The notes beneath the pieces were generated by a model. It made no database searches. It had not been told where the DNA came from and saw only the letters and a list, made by a program, of their open reading frames with translations. Positions 54,501 through 64,000 of a stretch of DNA of 64,000 bases are shown here, in pieces (positions within the stretch are counted from its first letter, which is position 1; the number at the start of each line of letters is the position of its first letter). Where the stretch lies: NCBI GenBank assembly GCA_012274445.1, contig JAAROD010000004.1, positions 744,001-808,000 of the forward strand, read 5' to 3'. Origin of the DNA: Sclerotiophoma versabilis (Eukaryota; Ascomycota; Dothideomycetes; Pleosporales; Didymellaceae). The position numbers were made by a program, and so were the translations under genes.

Positions 54501-56404
54501 TCAAGTCAGTTCCTGCCACGGCTCCCGCCCGGAACACAAGGTCGAAAGCAAAGTCGGCAGTCTCGCCGCCAGGAGAGGATGCGTATGTGTCTACGTTGAG
54601 TTCGAGCACGCGACGTACAAGGTCGAAAGCCTCGTTCGATTCCGTAAATCGCGATACCACCTCTCCCACACATGCTCGAGTACCTCCCGGGTCAACTGTG
54701 AGTCCCGAACAAGGAGGAACGCAAACCTCGCCTTATAGCCTTCGTTCGCAGTCTAAGCATCAGTCACCCGACAAACACGTGGCTACTTCCCAATCCACCT
54801 CAGTTCGCAAAAGCACTCGCAAACTCGTACGCAGAGATACCGACTTCGACATCGTTCCATCTCAAGCGGAGAATCGCGATCTGTTTGGCGGCATGTTCGA
54901 GCCTTCACAAGAGCTAGGCTTTGGATACTCGCAGCTTTCGCAGGGTAGATACTCCGATGTAGGCTTCGTGAAGGACTCTGAAGAGGACACTTTGCACTCT
55001 GAAACCTCGATTTCCACTGTCCAGTCGTCTGATCCAGGAGAACTCGTTGGCGACCTCCAACCTGCTACACCTCGACTGAAGCCACCACCGGCAAGCCTCT
55101 CGCAAACGCAGCATGAGACTCGTTCAAGGTCACGGTCGATAGGGCAACAAAGTACCGCTGTGTCATTAAGTCAGCCACCGCAATCTCCAAGAAGATCACC
55201 CAGGCTCACACGCTCAACGTTTTCTGCATCTCCAAGTCCCCGGGTTACGCGCACAACGAGAGGACCAGCCCAAGTATCTCCAGTGCTCGAGGCGGCGGAT
55301 GAGCATCAAGAGGATGAAGCAACGCCAACCACCAAAGAGCGCCCCGTCATCGATCCTCCAATGTCAATCAGCGGCGAAGGCAATCTCGGAAGCTCATCAC
55401 CAGCACCAAGTATTGCCATTGCCTCTCGTAGATCATCTTCCGCTGCTGCACCAGCCTCAGCACAGCAACCGCCCTTCCATGAAGACAATGTTTTGACACC
55501 AGAAAATACTCAACAAACAGCCATGGAGCCGCCACTCTCCTTCCAAGCTCGCCAACCCGATCAAAGCCTGCCCATCACGCCCAAACTTACCCAGACGACC
55601 TCCGCAAGCGCAACATTACGCTCTTTCGACATTCCAATGCCGGGTGTGCAGACACAACCTGCTCCACCTTCGCCAGCGCTACGGACTTCCCCACGTCGCA
55701 AACCCACCGCCGCTGATCCAAAGTCCTCCTCGCCGACCAGACAGTCTTCAGACGCAATCTCCGCTGCCGACGAGGACACCACCCTCGTAACGAAACCGGA
55801 ACTCCCTTCCATCGGTCTATCGACACCCTTAGCGTACTACACCCCGCTTCGCGATCTGATCTACTTCCTCAACCGCAGCAGTCAATTCCATAGCAGTTCC
55901 AACCCAGACATCCTCGCCCTATGCACGTCCGCCAGCACGCCGCCAGGGAAAGCAAAGAAGGGCCCACGACACTGGTCCACAACGCTGCATGTCACAGATC
56001 CCTCAGTCTGGCCGCAGGTGCGCAATGTGAATGTGTTCAGGGCTTACCAGAATGCACTCCCTGTGTGTGACATGGGCGATGTCGTCTTGCTCCGTGCCTT
56101 CGCCGTCGAAAGTCGCAACCGCCAGCCCTTGCTGAGGAGTCAGGATGAGAGTAGCTGGTGTGTCTGGCGCTATGGAAAACCGGTGTGGGGCGCGAAGAAA
56201 GGGAGGTACGCTGAGCTGAGGGCGAGGGAAGAGGTTAAAGGGCCGGTTGTTGAGAGGGGTGAAGGGGAGTGGGCGGAAGTCGAGAAGCTGCGAGCTTGGT
56301 ACTTGGGTGGAGTGAGAGGGGAGTTGGAGGGAGAGAAGAGCGAGGAGGGGGAGAGCAAGGGTAGAGGTGCAGAGGGGGTTGAAGAGCGCGCGGCGGACGA
56401 GTAG
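51554..56404 (+). CDS. Large telomere OB-fold protein (Cdc13/Pot1-like)
   Basis: Intronless frame of 1,616 residues with conserved ends and a very long disordered middle. The C-terminal region (about 1,415-1,545; YYTPLRDLIYFLNRSS, HWSTTLHVTDPSVWP, NVNVFRAYQNALPVCDMGDVVLLRAF) fits the telomere single-strand DNA-binding OB fold (Telo_bind) of Pot1/Cdc13. The N-terminal region (about 15-120; IKAVVTLIWPYSSSQRQFALLLAEPDFRLR, GVGIGDEVVLSLHGA) looks like a second OB fold. Between them are about 1,250 residues rich in Glu, Asp, Ser, Thr and Pro, with basic patches such as RKRRRKSYRDW. Two hydrophobic-acidic motifs resemble SUMO-interaction motifs, AIVLSSD (about 673) and EVVDLGSPS (about 779). The role inferred is capping chromosome ends as part of a CST- or shelterin-like complex. 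The start at 51554 has no rival upstream in frame. Confidence 0.78.
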   Translation: MEHVHIAALRPNLDALESKQIKAVVTLIWPYSSSQRQFALLLAEPDFRLRRNKGQVRARFSSTSARALAATGVGIGDEVVLSLHGAHFLQDGAVSTPGKSIDWELAYTQTVAISVRRNGAEIANLELIDAAPTPAPRSPVKKPAAAPSPIPQWSSPAFLKRARLSDGPFFEQPAYDPLADGGSESHDRKRRRKSYRDWKAWTYTARTPSPEKEDAGLEEEWEEALSSPSRPTQLPKTPISPSRTEPTSAVAETPEDSEYVEETTVADSAAGDTTVDDGELQKVHAPLSTSPERPKGRVARDSNHYHLHAGPHEAPLDSQYDFGGDTELNTEDEDEDVDEDVTVPDIEVVDASTTEVATDLEYEPREVDGKPEGVAVPSVVEAAAIVEADTASATEEDSDLEVVEADQQEGVSMDGEDTTIDETAPQVVEPAVIVDESVAIAMPPPSLPNLHTDFVLPIATDLLTPIGKEPSSPNLKAVDSATLPLPSPFPGEQATSYFEHGSVGQQQAPLDGPPVQEEPEVESDVDYIMENSFFSSISSSKAGVLHQDHETVFTPVRFTFGADGAGWSRPPLDLSSPTPEEAQADTADAPTASPHPEVVETKAHDESIIPEQSHSDGEVTGYSSIEALDEDAASTLKTLSETAKPQLDAAQPPAEAATPKAIDVDTLPISSNAIVLSSDVESVQSEEEDVVMVEPDEEQTSQEQNESESEDDIEAESGEEHETESEAEDTQAQQPLPVGTQVHTDDDTTIEVEPEAEEQQPRPQADVPVPTQASAGVYEVVDLGSPSVDESSDDEDVSEVVGPNPTETDDEAGDVKSPKQVGGRGDSQSNSYDSRVGSKEEPIVATRPDNFDDFFARDAVQEATIVSSSPNRPIRGTASIAVPDTYEEPPSLGSDDWEPQLGMDEPLPLTEDRDSPDAQVETIAAQVDTEHPDVKMESVEDGSLYLTNQSETQDVPQESSTDPATEVLIAVPEKGSKLGELQFKSVPATAPARNTRSKAKSAVSPPGEDAYVSTLSSSTRRTRSKASFDSVNRDTTSPTHARVPPGSTVSPEQGGTQTSPYSLRSQSKHQSPDKHVATSQSTSVRKSTRKLVRRDTDFDIVPSQAENRDLFGGMFEPSQELGFGYSQLSQGRYSDVGFVKDSEEDTLHSETSISTVQSSDPGELVGDLQPATPRLKPPPASLSQTQHETRSRSRSIGQQSTAVSLSQPPQSPRRSPRLTRSTFSASPSPRVTRTTRGPAQVSPVLEAADEHQEDEATPTTKERPVIDPPMSISGEGNLGSSSPAPSIAIASRRSSSAAAPASAQQPPFHEDNVLTPENTQQTAMEPPLSFQARQPDQSLPITPKLTQTTSASATLRSFDIPMPGVQTQPAPPSPALRTSPRRKPTAADPKSSSPTRQSSDAISAADEDTTLVTKPELPSIGLSTPLAYYTPLRDLIYFLNRSSQFHSSSNPDILALCTSASTPPGKAKKGPRHWSTTLHVTDPSVWPQVRNVNVFRAYQNALPVCDMGDVVLLRAFAVESRNRQPLLRSQDESSWCVWRYGKPVWGAKKGRYAELRAREEVKGPVVERGEGEWAEVEKLRAWYLGGVRGELEGEKSEEGESKGRGAEGVEERAADE

Positions 56405-56829
56405 ATGGTCGGCCCGTGTACTGCTAGACTCTGACTGCCTCCCGACTACTCTTTCAACCGCACTTGACTGCGACGGTACAACCGTAGCATGCGGACAGCT
56501 GCTCGTCCTCACCTGCACCACACATACTGTTGTTGGATATCAGACATTGCAACATAGTTGGATAGGCAAGAAAGCTGTGTTGAGATCATGCATTGTGTCT
56601 CATTTTCGATTCTGTTTTGTCAATCTAGATCGTTTCGTCATAGCCATCATGCAGCACATCTTGTACCTTTCCAGGCCCTGGTTAGACAGACTCATCTGAA
56701 AGACACCACGTCCACACCGCAGCATCACGCCGCAGCGTTACTAGCAGCTTCAGCCCATGCAACCACAGCCTTACTAAGTGCACTTCAACGCACTGACAGT
56801 CCAGCCTTTAGATCAAGAAAGAAAGCCGC
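56405..56829. other. Convergent 3' flank
   Basis: 425 nt between the telomere-protein stop and the NDK stop; no gene seen. Confidence 0.4.
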
Positions 56830-57594
56830 TTAAGCCTTCTCGTAGATCCAGTCGAAGCCGGCCTGCTTCCACTGCTGGACCTCGCCGTCCTTGAACCACA
56901 GAGCAATCTCCTTCTGGGCGTTCTCGACCGAGTCGGAACCGTGGCACACGTTGCGGCCGACGTCGATGGCGAAGTCACCACGGATGGTGCCGGGGGCGGA
57001 GGCAAGGGGGTTGGTGGCACCGAGGAGGACACGGCCGGTCTTGACGGCGTCACGGCCCTCCCAGACCATGGCGCAGATGGGGCCAGAGGCCATGTCTGGT
57101 ACTTGTCAGTATGCAATGCCACGTGGGAATTGCGGGGGTGTGGTTTGTAGGGTGCTCTGCAAGGTGCTCTGCAGGGGTCTTGGAGGGGCAGGGTAGGGTC
57201 TTTGCAGGACAAGACTGGGTACGTACAGGCGATCAGACCGGGGAAGAAGGGCTTGCCAGCGAGGTCGGCGTAGTGCTTCTCGAGGTGCTCCTTGCCGGGA
57301 GTGCAGAGCTTGATGGCAGCGAGCTTGAAGCCGCGGTTCTCGAAGCGGGAGATGATGGGGCCAATGAGGCCACGCTGGGTTCAGGGTCAGTACATTGCTA
57401 CTTGACCATACCGACCCGTTGCAATTGAAGTGGAAGCTGCAATTGCAGTGAGCGGTGGTGTTGTGCGTACCTGGACGCCATCAGGCTTGATAGCAATGAA
57501 GCTATTCCCAACAGTTAGCTACACCGCCTTTCGACTGTTTACCCCTCCTGGAGGTGCAATTGAGGGATCAAACGTACGTCTGCTCGGTAGTCAT
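56830..57594 (-). CDS. NDK1: Nucleoside diphosphate kinase
   Basis: Transfers gamma-phosphate from ATP to nucleoside diphosphates through a phospho-histidine; soluble hexamer in eukaryotes. Four exons, 57594-57578 (17 nt), 57501-57471 (31 nt), 57374-57227 and 57095-56830, join in frame to 153 residues, the standard length. Introns are 76, 96 and 131 nt, longer than most here. The N terminus MTTEQTFIAIKPDGVQ is encoded by the two tiny exons, followed by RGLIGPIISRFENRGFKL, HYADLAGKPFFPGLIAYMASGP and the active-site block GRNVCHGSDS with His117. The C-terminal WFKDGEVQQW block is complete. The enzyme starts 332 nt from the divergent glucosidase II gene. Confidence 0.96.
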
Positions 57595-57926
57595 TTTTGC
57601 GGTGTGGGGGATTTGATGTTCTTTCGAAGTTGATTCTGTGTCTGAGACCGAGTTTCGAGAAGATGGGAGAGTCAGGAATGCCAGAGGGGAAGAGAGAAGA
57701 ATTGGACTCGGCCATTCTGGCACTAAAATTCTTTGGGCACTGGTGGTGCTGCGTGCGTTGGCGGGGTTGACTTAGTGGGGCGGTTACCCTGAGCTGAGCT
57801 GGGCCGGGCGCTGTTTGCTTGGTTTGAGTGCTTAGTAAGAACAGCTACGTTTCATCAGACATCTGGGGTAGAAGTTGCCAGCAATCCTTTTGGCTCAAGC
57901 GGTACTTGCTTAAAGAGCTGCTGGAT
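57595..57926. promoter_or_regulatory. Bidirectional promoter between NDK1 and glucosidase II genes
   Basis: A 332-nt interval between divergent start codons must serve both genes. No clear TATA box; no coding frame of interest. Confidence 0.5.
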
Positions 57927-60900
57927 ATGATTACCATACAACAGCGGTCTGCTCCCCGGTGGACGGCCGTGCTATTGCTGTGGACGGCGCTGTGCAGCTC
58001 GTTCTTGCCAGCTGGTAAGTACTCGAACGCCTAGGAGCTCCAACTACCTTGCATTTCTTCTAGATGTGGGATGTATCCAGGCTCAAATGCTAATTCAAGG
58101 CCACAGTTTCTGTCAAACATGAGAATTTCAAAACTTGCGACCAATCTGGCTTCTGTAAGCGCAACCGCGCATTCGCCGACGACGTCACCGCCTCGAGCTC
58201 CTTCGTCTCCCCGTATACCCTCGATCCTACAACACTCAAGTTCAAAGATGGTCAATTGGATGCTGTAGTTCTCAAGTCGATCAAAGATGGACAGGAGAAG
58301 GTTCAATTGCCGCTTACAGTCACTTTCCTCGAGTCTGGTGTTGCACGCGTTACTCTAGACGAAGCGAAAAGGCAGAAGGGCGATATCGAACTAAGGCACG
58401 ACAGTAAGGCCAGAAAGGAACGCTACAACGAAGCCGGCAAGTGGGCTCTCGTCGGTGGATTGAAGCCGTCCATTGGTGCAGCCTTGGCTGAGACAGCTGA
58501 CGCTGGCTACACCAAGGTCGTCTATGGCAAAGGCAGCAAGCACCAAGCTATCATCCGCCACGCACCCTTCTCGATAGAGTTCCAGAGGGACGGTGAGATA
58601 CAGGTCAAGTTCAATGAGCGAGGTTTCTTGAACCTTGAGCACTGGAGGCCAAAAGTCGAGAAGCCCAAAGAGGAGCCCAAGGAAGGTGAGGAGAACAAGG
58701 AAGAGCAGAAGGTCGAAGAAGAGAAGGGTGAGGATGAGAGCACATGGTGGGATGAGAGCTTTGGTGGAAACACCGATACCAAGCCTCGTGGCCCTGAAGC
58801 TATCTCTCTTGATATCTCTTTCCCTGGCTACGCGCACGTCTTCGGTATCCCTGAGCATGCCACACGACTTTCATTGAAGACCACCAGGTAAGAGTCCCCT
58901 GACCGACACACTCCAGAATACAGCTGACATGGCATCAGAGGTGGCGACGATGCTTACACCGAGCCATACCGTCTGTACAACGCCGATGTCTTCGAGTACG
59001 AGATGGACAGTCCTATGACCCTCTACGGCGCCATTCCTTTCATGCAGGCGCACCGCAAGGGCTCCACTGTTGGTGTCTTTTGGCTCAATGCAGCCGAAAC
59101 ATGGATCGATGTAACCAAGAAGAAAAATACTGCGAACCCGCTTGCGCTGGGCGTCGAAGGCCACACTGACACTCAGACTCATTGGATGTCTGAGAGCGGT
59201 CTGCTCGACGTTTTCGTCTTCCTTGGCCCCACTCCTCAGGACCTCACCCGTCAGTATGGTGAGCTCACTGGCTACACCGCCATGCCTCAGTCTTTTGCCA
59301 TTGCCTACCACCAGTGCCGCTGGAACTACGTTACTGATGAGGATGTTAAGGATGTTGATCGCCGTTTCGACAAATTCAACATTCCCTACGATGTCATCTG
59401 GCTTGACATTGAGTACACTCACGAGAAGGAGTACTTCACCTGGGACCCTCTAACTTTTGTTGATCCAATCTCGATGCAGCAGCAACTTGACGAGCGGGAG
59501 AGGAAGCTCGTCGCCATCATCGATCCTCATATCAAGAACACCAACAACTACCCAATCATTGATGAACTGAAGAAGAAGGACCTCGCTGTCAAGAACAAGG
59601 ACGGCAACCAGTATGAGGGCTGGTGCTGGCCCGGCTCCTCTATGTGGGTCGATTGCTTCAACCCCGCTGCTATCGACTGGTGGAAGGGTCTTTTCAAGTA
59701 CGACAAATTCAAGGGTTCTGCACACAATACATTCATCTGGAACGACATGAACGAGCCGTCGGTCTTCAACGGCCCAGAGACAACCATGCCCAAGGACAAC
59801 TTGCACCACGGTAATTGGGAGCATCGCGACGTTCACAACGTCAACGGCATGACCTTCCACAACGCTACCTACCAGGCTTTGATCGAGCGCAAGAAGGGCG
59901 AGCTTCGTCGTCCCTTTGTTCTCACTCGCGCGTTCTACTCTGGAAGTCAACGCAGCGCCGCTATGTGGACTGGTGATAACCAGGCTGACTGGCCCCATCT
60001 CGAGGCATCGCTGCCTATGGTCCTCAACCAAGGTATCTCTGGCTTCCCATTCGCAGGTGCTGATGTTGGAGGGTTTTTCGGCAACCCCAGCAAGGAGCTT
60101 CTTACCCGCTGGTACCAGGCTGGTATTTACTACCCGTTTTTCCGCGGTCACGCCCACATCGATACTCGCCGTCGTGAGCCCTACATCCCCGGGTCCCCTT
60201 ACACCGAGATCATCACACAGGCCCTTCGTCTTCGTTACCAGTTACTTCCCGCTTGGTACACTACCTTCCACGAGGCTCACACCTCAGGTGCACCTATCGT
60301 TCGTCCCAACTTCTACGTTCACCCCGACGATGAAGCTGGTTTCGCCATCGACGATCAGCTCTACATTGGATCCACCGGTTTGCTTGCGAAACCGGTAACA
60401 AAGGAAGGCGCCGACAGCGTTTCTGTGTATCTTGCAGATGACCAGCCCTACTACGACTACTTTGACTACACCACCTACAGCGGTAAGGGTCAGCACACTG
60501 TCCCCGCCCCGCTTGAGAAAATCCCGCTTCTGATGCGCGGAGGACATATTATCCCTCGTCGCGATCGTCCTCGCCGCTCTTCAGGTCTGATGAAGTACGA
60601 CCCCTTCACTCTGGTCGTGGTTCTTGACAGGGATGGCAATGCTGCAGGCACGCTTTACATCGATGATGGCGAAACATTTGATTACCAGGGTGGTGCCTTC
60701 ATCCACCGCCGCTTCTCTTTCGATGGCAAGCGCAACATCCTCACCTCGTCTAATCTTGACACAAGCACTGTCCGCACTGTCAAATTCGAGAAGTACGCCA
60801 AGTCGATGGACAAGGTACGCGTTGAGAAGGTCATCGTTGTAAATGCGCCCAGCGCCTGGAAGGAAAAGGACGAGGTCATCGTCATGGAGGAAGGCTCAAA

Positions 60901-61069
60901 GGAGAGCAAGAGGAGGAAACCAGTGCCTCTGGAATATCACGCTGCGGTTGGCAAGAAGGCTGCGTTTGCTGTCATTCGTGATCCCAGCGTTGGCATTGGA
61001 CGAGGCTGGAAGATCGACTTTGGTGGTGCCAATGCTGGACCCCACGACCACCACGGCCACGAGCATTGA
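57927..61069 (+). CDS. ROT2: Glucosidase II alpha subunit (GH31)
   Basis: ER enzyme that trims the two inner glucoses from N-glycans during glycoprotein quality control, working with a beta subunit. Three exons, 57927-58014, 58107-58887 and 58939-61069, join in frame over 92- and 51-nt introns to 999 residues. A signal peptide (about 1-29; AVLLLWTALCSSFLPA) leads into VSVKHENFKTCDQSGFCKRNR, the hallmark N terminus with paired Cys. A Lys/Glu-rich loop (about 205-235) interrupts the N-terminal beta-domain. GH31 catalytic blocks are WLDIEYTHEKEYFTWD, FIWNDMNEPSVFNG (nucleophile Asp), RSAAMWTGDNQADW (acid/base Asp region) and FFRGHAHIDTRRREPY. The tail ends in a His-rich DHHGHEH without an HDEL signal, as expected if the beta subunit gives ER retention. 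Skipping exon 1 would remove the signal peptide, so the 57927 start is chosen. Confidence 0.95.
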
Positions 61070-63026
61070 GCGTAGCGATGAAAGAAGATTTGGTTTCACG
61101 AATCAGTGAGAGATGTTACGTCTTGTGTATACACTTTAGATCATACAACGAGATGCTGCTGAGGTAGCCACAGCTACCCGTTCCTTTGACCGCCGCCGGT
61201 CATGATAGTCAATATAAGAGGTTTCAATGTCTACGTGGAAGCCCTTTGTATCGAGACAAGCTACGGCTCTTCGTTCTCTCAGCTTCACAAGCATCCACGC
61301 ATTACGACCATCACCACCTGGCGGATGCTACACTTCCAAACTTCACCCAGAGCTTTGCCGACAACGTGTGACAGTGTTCCCTACTTAATCACCACACATA
61401 TTTTGCATAGGTCTCACACATGTCTGCGGCCCTTCATGGGCTCCTCACGTCAAACCGATCACTGCTTATTGTCCAAGAGCCAAGAGTTCTCCAATTGCAC
61501 GAAGCAGCAACACTCTTATGTACCTGTTTCCCTTCGGTTCGCAACAAGAAGCAGCTGTAAATGGGTGGCTGGCTTTGCTAACAAACGGCTGACCGGCCCC
61601 TTTCATCTCTGCTGATACAAAGCAAAGGGAGCTTCCTTTAGCAAAGTTAATAGAACTAGTTTTATATAAGTGTATGTAAGAAGATACAAGTATAAAGCAT
61701 TAATAAAAGCTACAGAGAACATAGTATATCTGTAAATTTGTAGAAGTGTATGTAGCAACTTTTTAGCATAGCATCGTAATAGTTGATTTCTGATAGTACA
61801 TTGAGATTCTTAATAGGCTATGGATAGCTTATAGGTAGTAGTAAGTATCGAAGTTGAACAGAATGATACTGTTAGAATTTATACAAGGAAGGGCCTTTAG
61901 TGATGACATAAATTAACAAGGCGTGAACGCACTGCGGACACTTGTAGGCAAATCGCATGTGTACGGGAACGAGCCAATGGCCACAAATCCGTACATGCAG
62001 AATATCACGCAAGTATAGCATGTGCCCGAGGTGAAAGGCACAATGGGTAGGGGTGCAGGGAGCATTGCGAGACCGAAGACCGAGCCGAGAGTGGTCCCGC
62101 GAATCTCTCTAGCAATCATTGTGCGAGCAGTATATTAGGCAGGCTTCCCCCTCTTACCTCGCGGGTTCCACTTCAAATGTTCTCGTATGCTGACTCCAGT
62201 CTTGACATCACTTTTAACCCCCGAGGCCACGCAATATTAGCACCCGAAGCGACCCGAGCCCACTCAGGGCTGGAAGACTAAGGTTTTGACACTCTGCGTT
62301 ACGTATCTAGTGGCTGCATTGAAAAAGGGAGAGCCGTTTCGTTACATCAATTGCATGGTTATCAAGATCTTGTGATGGGACGACGAGGATGTGATGTGAT
62401 GGGGCGGAATAAAAAATATTCCTTGGGCAGGGCAGCAAAATGCCAATGTGAACTTGTGTCGAATCACACATTTGTACAAGTCTTCGTATGTAACAACTGT
62501 TATGGCTCAGGATGGGATCCTCAGGTATAAATTGCGATCATTTAGTGGTAGCTTTCCGAGCTGTAAGCGTTAGCAATCAACTCTGCCAGAATATGCTTGT
62601 TTGCTCTGCAAAGTTCAGTGGAACTTAGGTCAGAGGGTGTCTAAGAAGCTCTAGCCAGACAAGTCGATTGCGCTGCGGGGACGAGGGTCACCATAGGAGT
62701 TCGTGCACACAGCTTTATCTTCGGAAGGCGTGTGTATTGAGAACTTGACATTAGTCTAAAAGTTAACGTCGAAGAGTCACAATCTACTCAGATGCATCGA
62801 AACATGAAAAGCTCTTAGGCTAGCAAGGGGTGCACGCGGACGCAGCATGAAGGAATGACTAAGTTGGATTTCTAGCACTCAAAACAATACTAAAAGAATG
62901 CGGTGCAATGACAGGCCATCAAGCGAACAGGACAACTAGTACCAGTAAGGACAGACCGGTGTCGATACAAAGAGACAGAGGCAAGAACAAGCTTTGCGAG
63001 CAACTTATCCATATCCATCCCAGCTC
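61070..63026. other. Gene-free gap with AT-rich island
   Basis: Nearly 2 kb between two converging stops. 61630-61900 is strongly AT-rich and TA-dinucleotide-rich, with no coding capacity, like a decayed mobile element; the rest is balanced and holds only short frames. Confidence 0.45.
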
Positions 63027-64000
63027 TTATTTCTCGCTCACACGGGGAACAGCGACGACATCCAGCCCAGCCCTGGCCTCAGCATCTTCCTTAGAGATGA
63101 CCTTGTGCGCACCCGACCAAACGCCAAGGCGGCGCTTAATCATCTTCCACGTCTCAATCGCCAAGATGTAAAGCACGACGCAGCCAAAGCTGACACCCCA
63201 CTCCCAGGTGATAGATCCATGCTTGAATACCTTCTCGTTGATAATGGGGATGTACACAATTGGGAACATCATTACGAGACCCGCAATGACAGCAAAGAAG
63301 AGGAAGCGGTTGCGCCATAGCGTAGGGAAAACGGACAAGCCGCGCGGCACGTTCTGATCGGTGTTGGGGTACATATTGAACAATGAGCGGGCGAAGTGCT
63401 TCACCTCCCAAGCCGTGACGAGAAGCAAGAGGGTGATGGTAGTGTACGTTGTGGCTCGGGCGCGGAACACGACGTCACACGTTTCGTTGAAGCCTTCATT
63501 ACAGCCAGATCCGAGGTTGCCGCCTCCAGGGCCAACGTAGGCGACGATGGCAAAGGAGAAGAGACAGAGAGCACCCATGAAGAAGCCGTAGATGAACTTG
63601 TCGGTGATGAGCTCCTTGGAGAATACACCGGCTTTGACGTCGCGGGGCGGGCGATACATGCTATCTTCCTGCTTCTCTTCGAGACCGAGACCGATGGCGA
63701 GAAAGGAAGATGTGATGAGATTAACCCATAGGATCTCGATGGGCGACAAGGGAAAGACCGAATGATTGTCATTGTCCTTGAAGGCGAGACCAATCAACAG
63801 GAGGATGACCTGGGCGATATTGGAGATGAGAAGATGCATCAAGAACTTCTGGATATTGTCGAAGAGGCGGCGACCTTCTTCGACCGCCTTTACAATGGAT
63901 GCAAAATTATCGTCAGTCAACACCATTTCAGCGGCATCCTTGGCAACATCGCTACCAGTGCCCATGGCCATGCCGACGTTGGCTTGCTTGAGGGCAGGTG
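63027..64000 (-). CDS. ENA-type P-type cation ATPase, C-terminal part (runs off right edge)
   Basis: About 324 codons, open at the right edge; only the end of the gene is present. The fragment begins in the hinge of the P domain (QANVGMAMGTGSDVAKDAAEMVLTDDNFASIV) and goes through the last six transmembrane helices. VFPLSPIEILWVNLITSSFLAIGLGLE, then YRPPRDVKAGVFSKELITDKF and YGFFMGALCLFSFAIVAYVG follow type IID (ENA) Na+/K+-exporting ATPases rather than SERCA or PMR1 pumps. An extracellular loop with GSGCNEGFNETCD may carry a disulfide and a glycan. ENA pumps extrude Na+ or K+ at the plasma membrane at alkaline pH or in salt. The stop at 63027 follows a basic KMIKRRLGVWSGAHK tail. The phosphorylated Asp (DKTGT) lies outside the window. 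Confidence 0.9.
   Translation of the reverse strand, partial: PALKQANVGMAMGTGSDVAKDAAEMVLTDDNFASIVKAVEEGRRLFDNIQKFLMHLLISNIAQVILLLIGLAFKDNDNHSVFPLSPIEILWVNLITSSFLAIGLGLEEKQEDSMYRPPRDVKAGVFSKELITDKFIYGFFMGALCLFSFAIVAYVGPGGGNLGSGCNEGFNETCDVVFRARATTYTTITLLLLVTAWEVKHFARSLFNMYPNTDQNVPRGLSVFPTLWRNRFLFFAVIAGLVMMFPIVYIPIINEKVFKHGSITWEWGVSFGCVVLYILAIETWKMIKRRLGVWSGAHKVISKEDAEARAGLDVVAVPRVSEK

Noticed and set aside
59450..60157. 235-codon minus-strand open frame
   Set aside because: Antisense shadow of the highly biased glucosidase II coding sequence.

Overview
The window is nuclear DNA from a filamentous ascomycete (Pezizomycotina), most likely a Dothideomycete of the Pleosporales type. The support is short GT-AG introns, mostly 44-60 nt with CTAAC/CTGAC-like branch sites, close packing of genes on both strands, and typical fungal families: SAT4/PTH11-like seven-helix proteins, CipC, short secreted tyrosinase, GMC oxidoreductase, GH32 and GH78. 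The lineage is inferred from protein style, not from a search. I rebuilt exon structures by hand; in each multi-exon model given as a gene the frame closes exactly, except the J-domain gene.

Left third (1-16.4 kb): an accessory stretch of secreted and nutrient-related genes with wide gaps. It holds a BBE-like FAD oxidase cut by the left edge (minus), a GH32 invertase/inulinase (plus), a DUF4336 metallo-hydrolase-like protein (minus), a seven-helix SAT4 protein (minus), a type-B carboxylesterase (plus) and a GH78 alpha-L-rhamnosidase (plus). Together they suggest use of plant-derived sucrose/fructans, rhamnosylated compounds and esters.

Middle (16.7-46.6 kb): housekeeping genes alternate with lineage-type proteins. 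There is an unknown protein with an internal duplication (16725-17753), farnesyl diphosphate synthase back to back with APC8/Cdc23, a second SAT4 protein, a secreted tyrosinase, and a second unknown duplicated-domain protein followed by an AT-rich LTR-like relic and minisatellites. Then come a ~1,820-residue RasGAP-like protein with a GC-AG intron, the exopolyphosphatase PPX1, a phospholipase/carboxylesterase-family protein whose catalytic triad appears to be lost, CipC, the SPX-EXS phosphate transporter/sensor SYG1/XPR1 and a J-domain protein with an unresolved 5' end. PPX1 (polyphosphate breakdown) and the SPX-EXS protein (polyphosphate/inositol-pyrophosphate-linked phosphate export) lie within 3 kb of each other, which may be coincidence.

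Right part (48.7-64 kb): a secreted GMC oxidoreductase, a large telomere Cdc13/Pot1-like OB-fold protein, nucleoside diphosphate kinase divergent from glucosidase II alpha (GH31), a gene-poor AT-rich gap, and the 3' end of an ENA-type Na+/K+-ATPase running off the right edge.

No CRISPR, rRNA or convincing tRNA was seen. The most unusual items are the two proteins with internally duplicated unknown modules, the apparent pseudo-hydrolase, the SUMO-interaction-like motifs in the telomere protein, and the repeat arrays around 29.6 kb, 35.5 kb and 36.9 kb.
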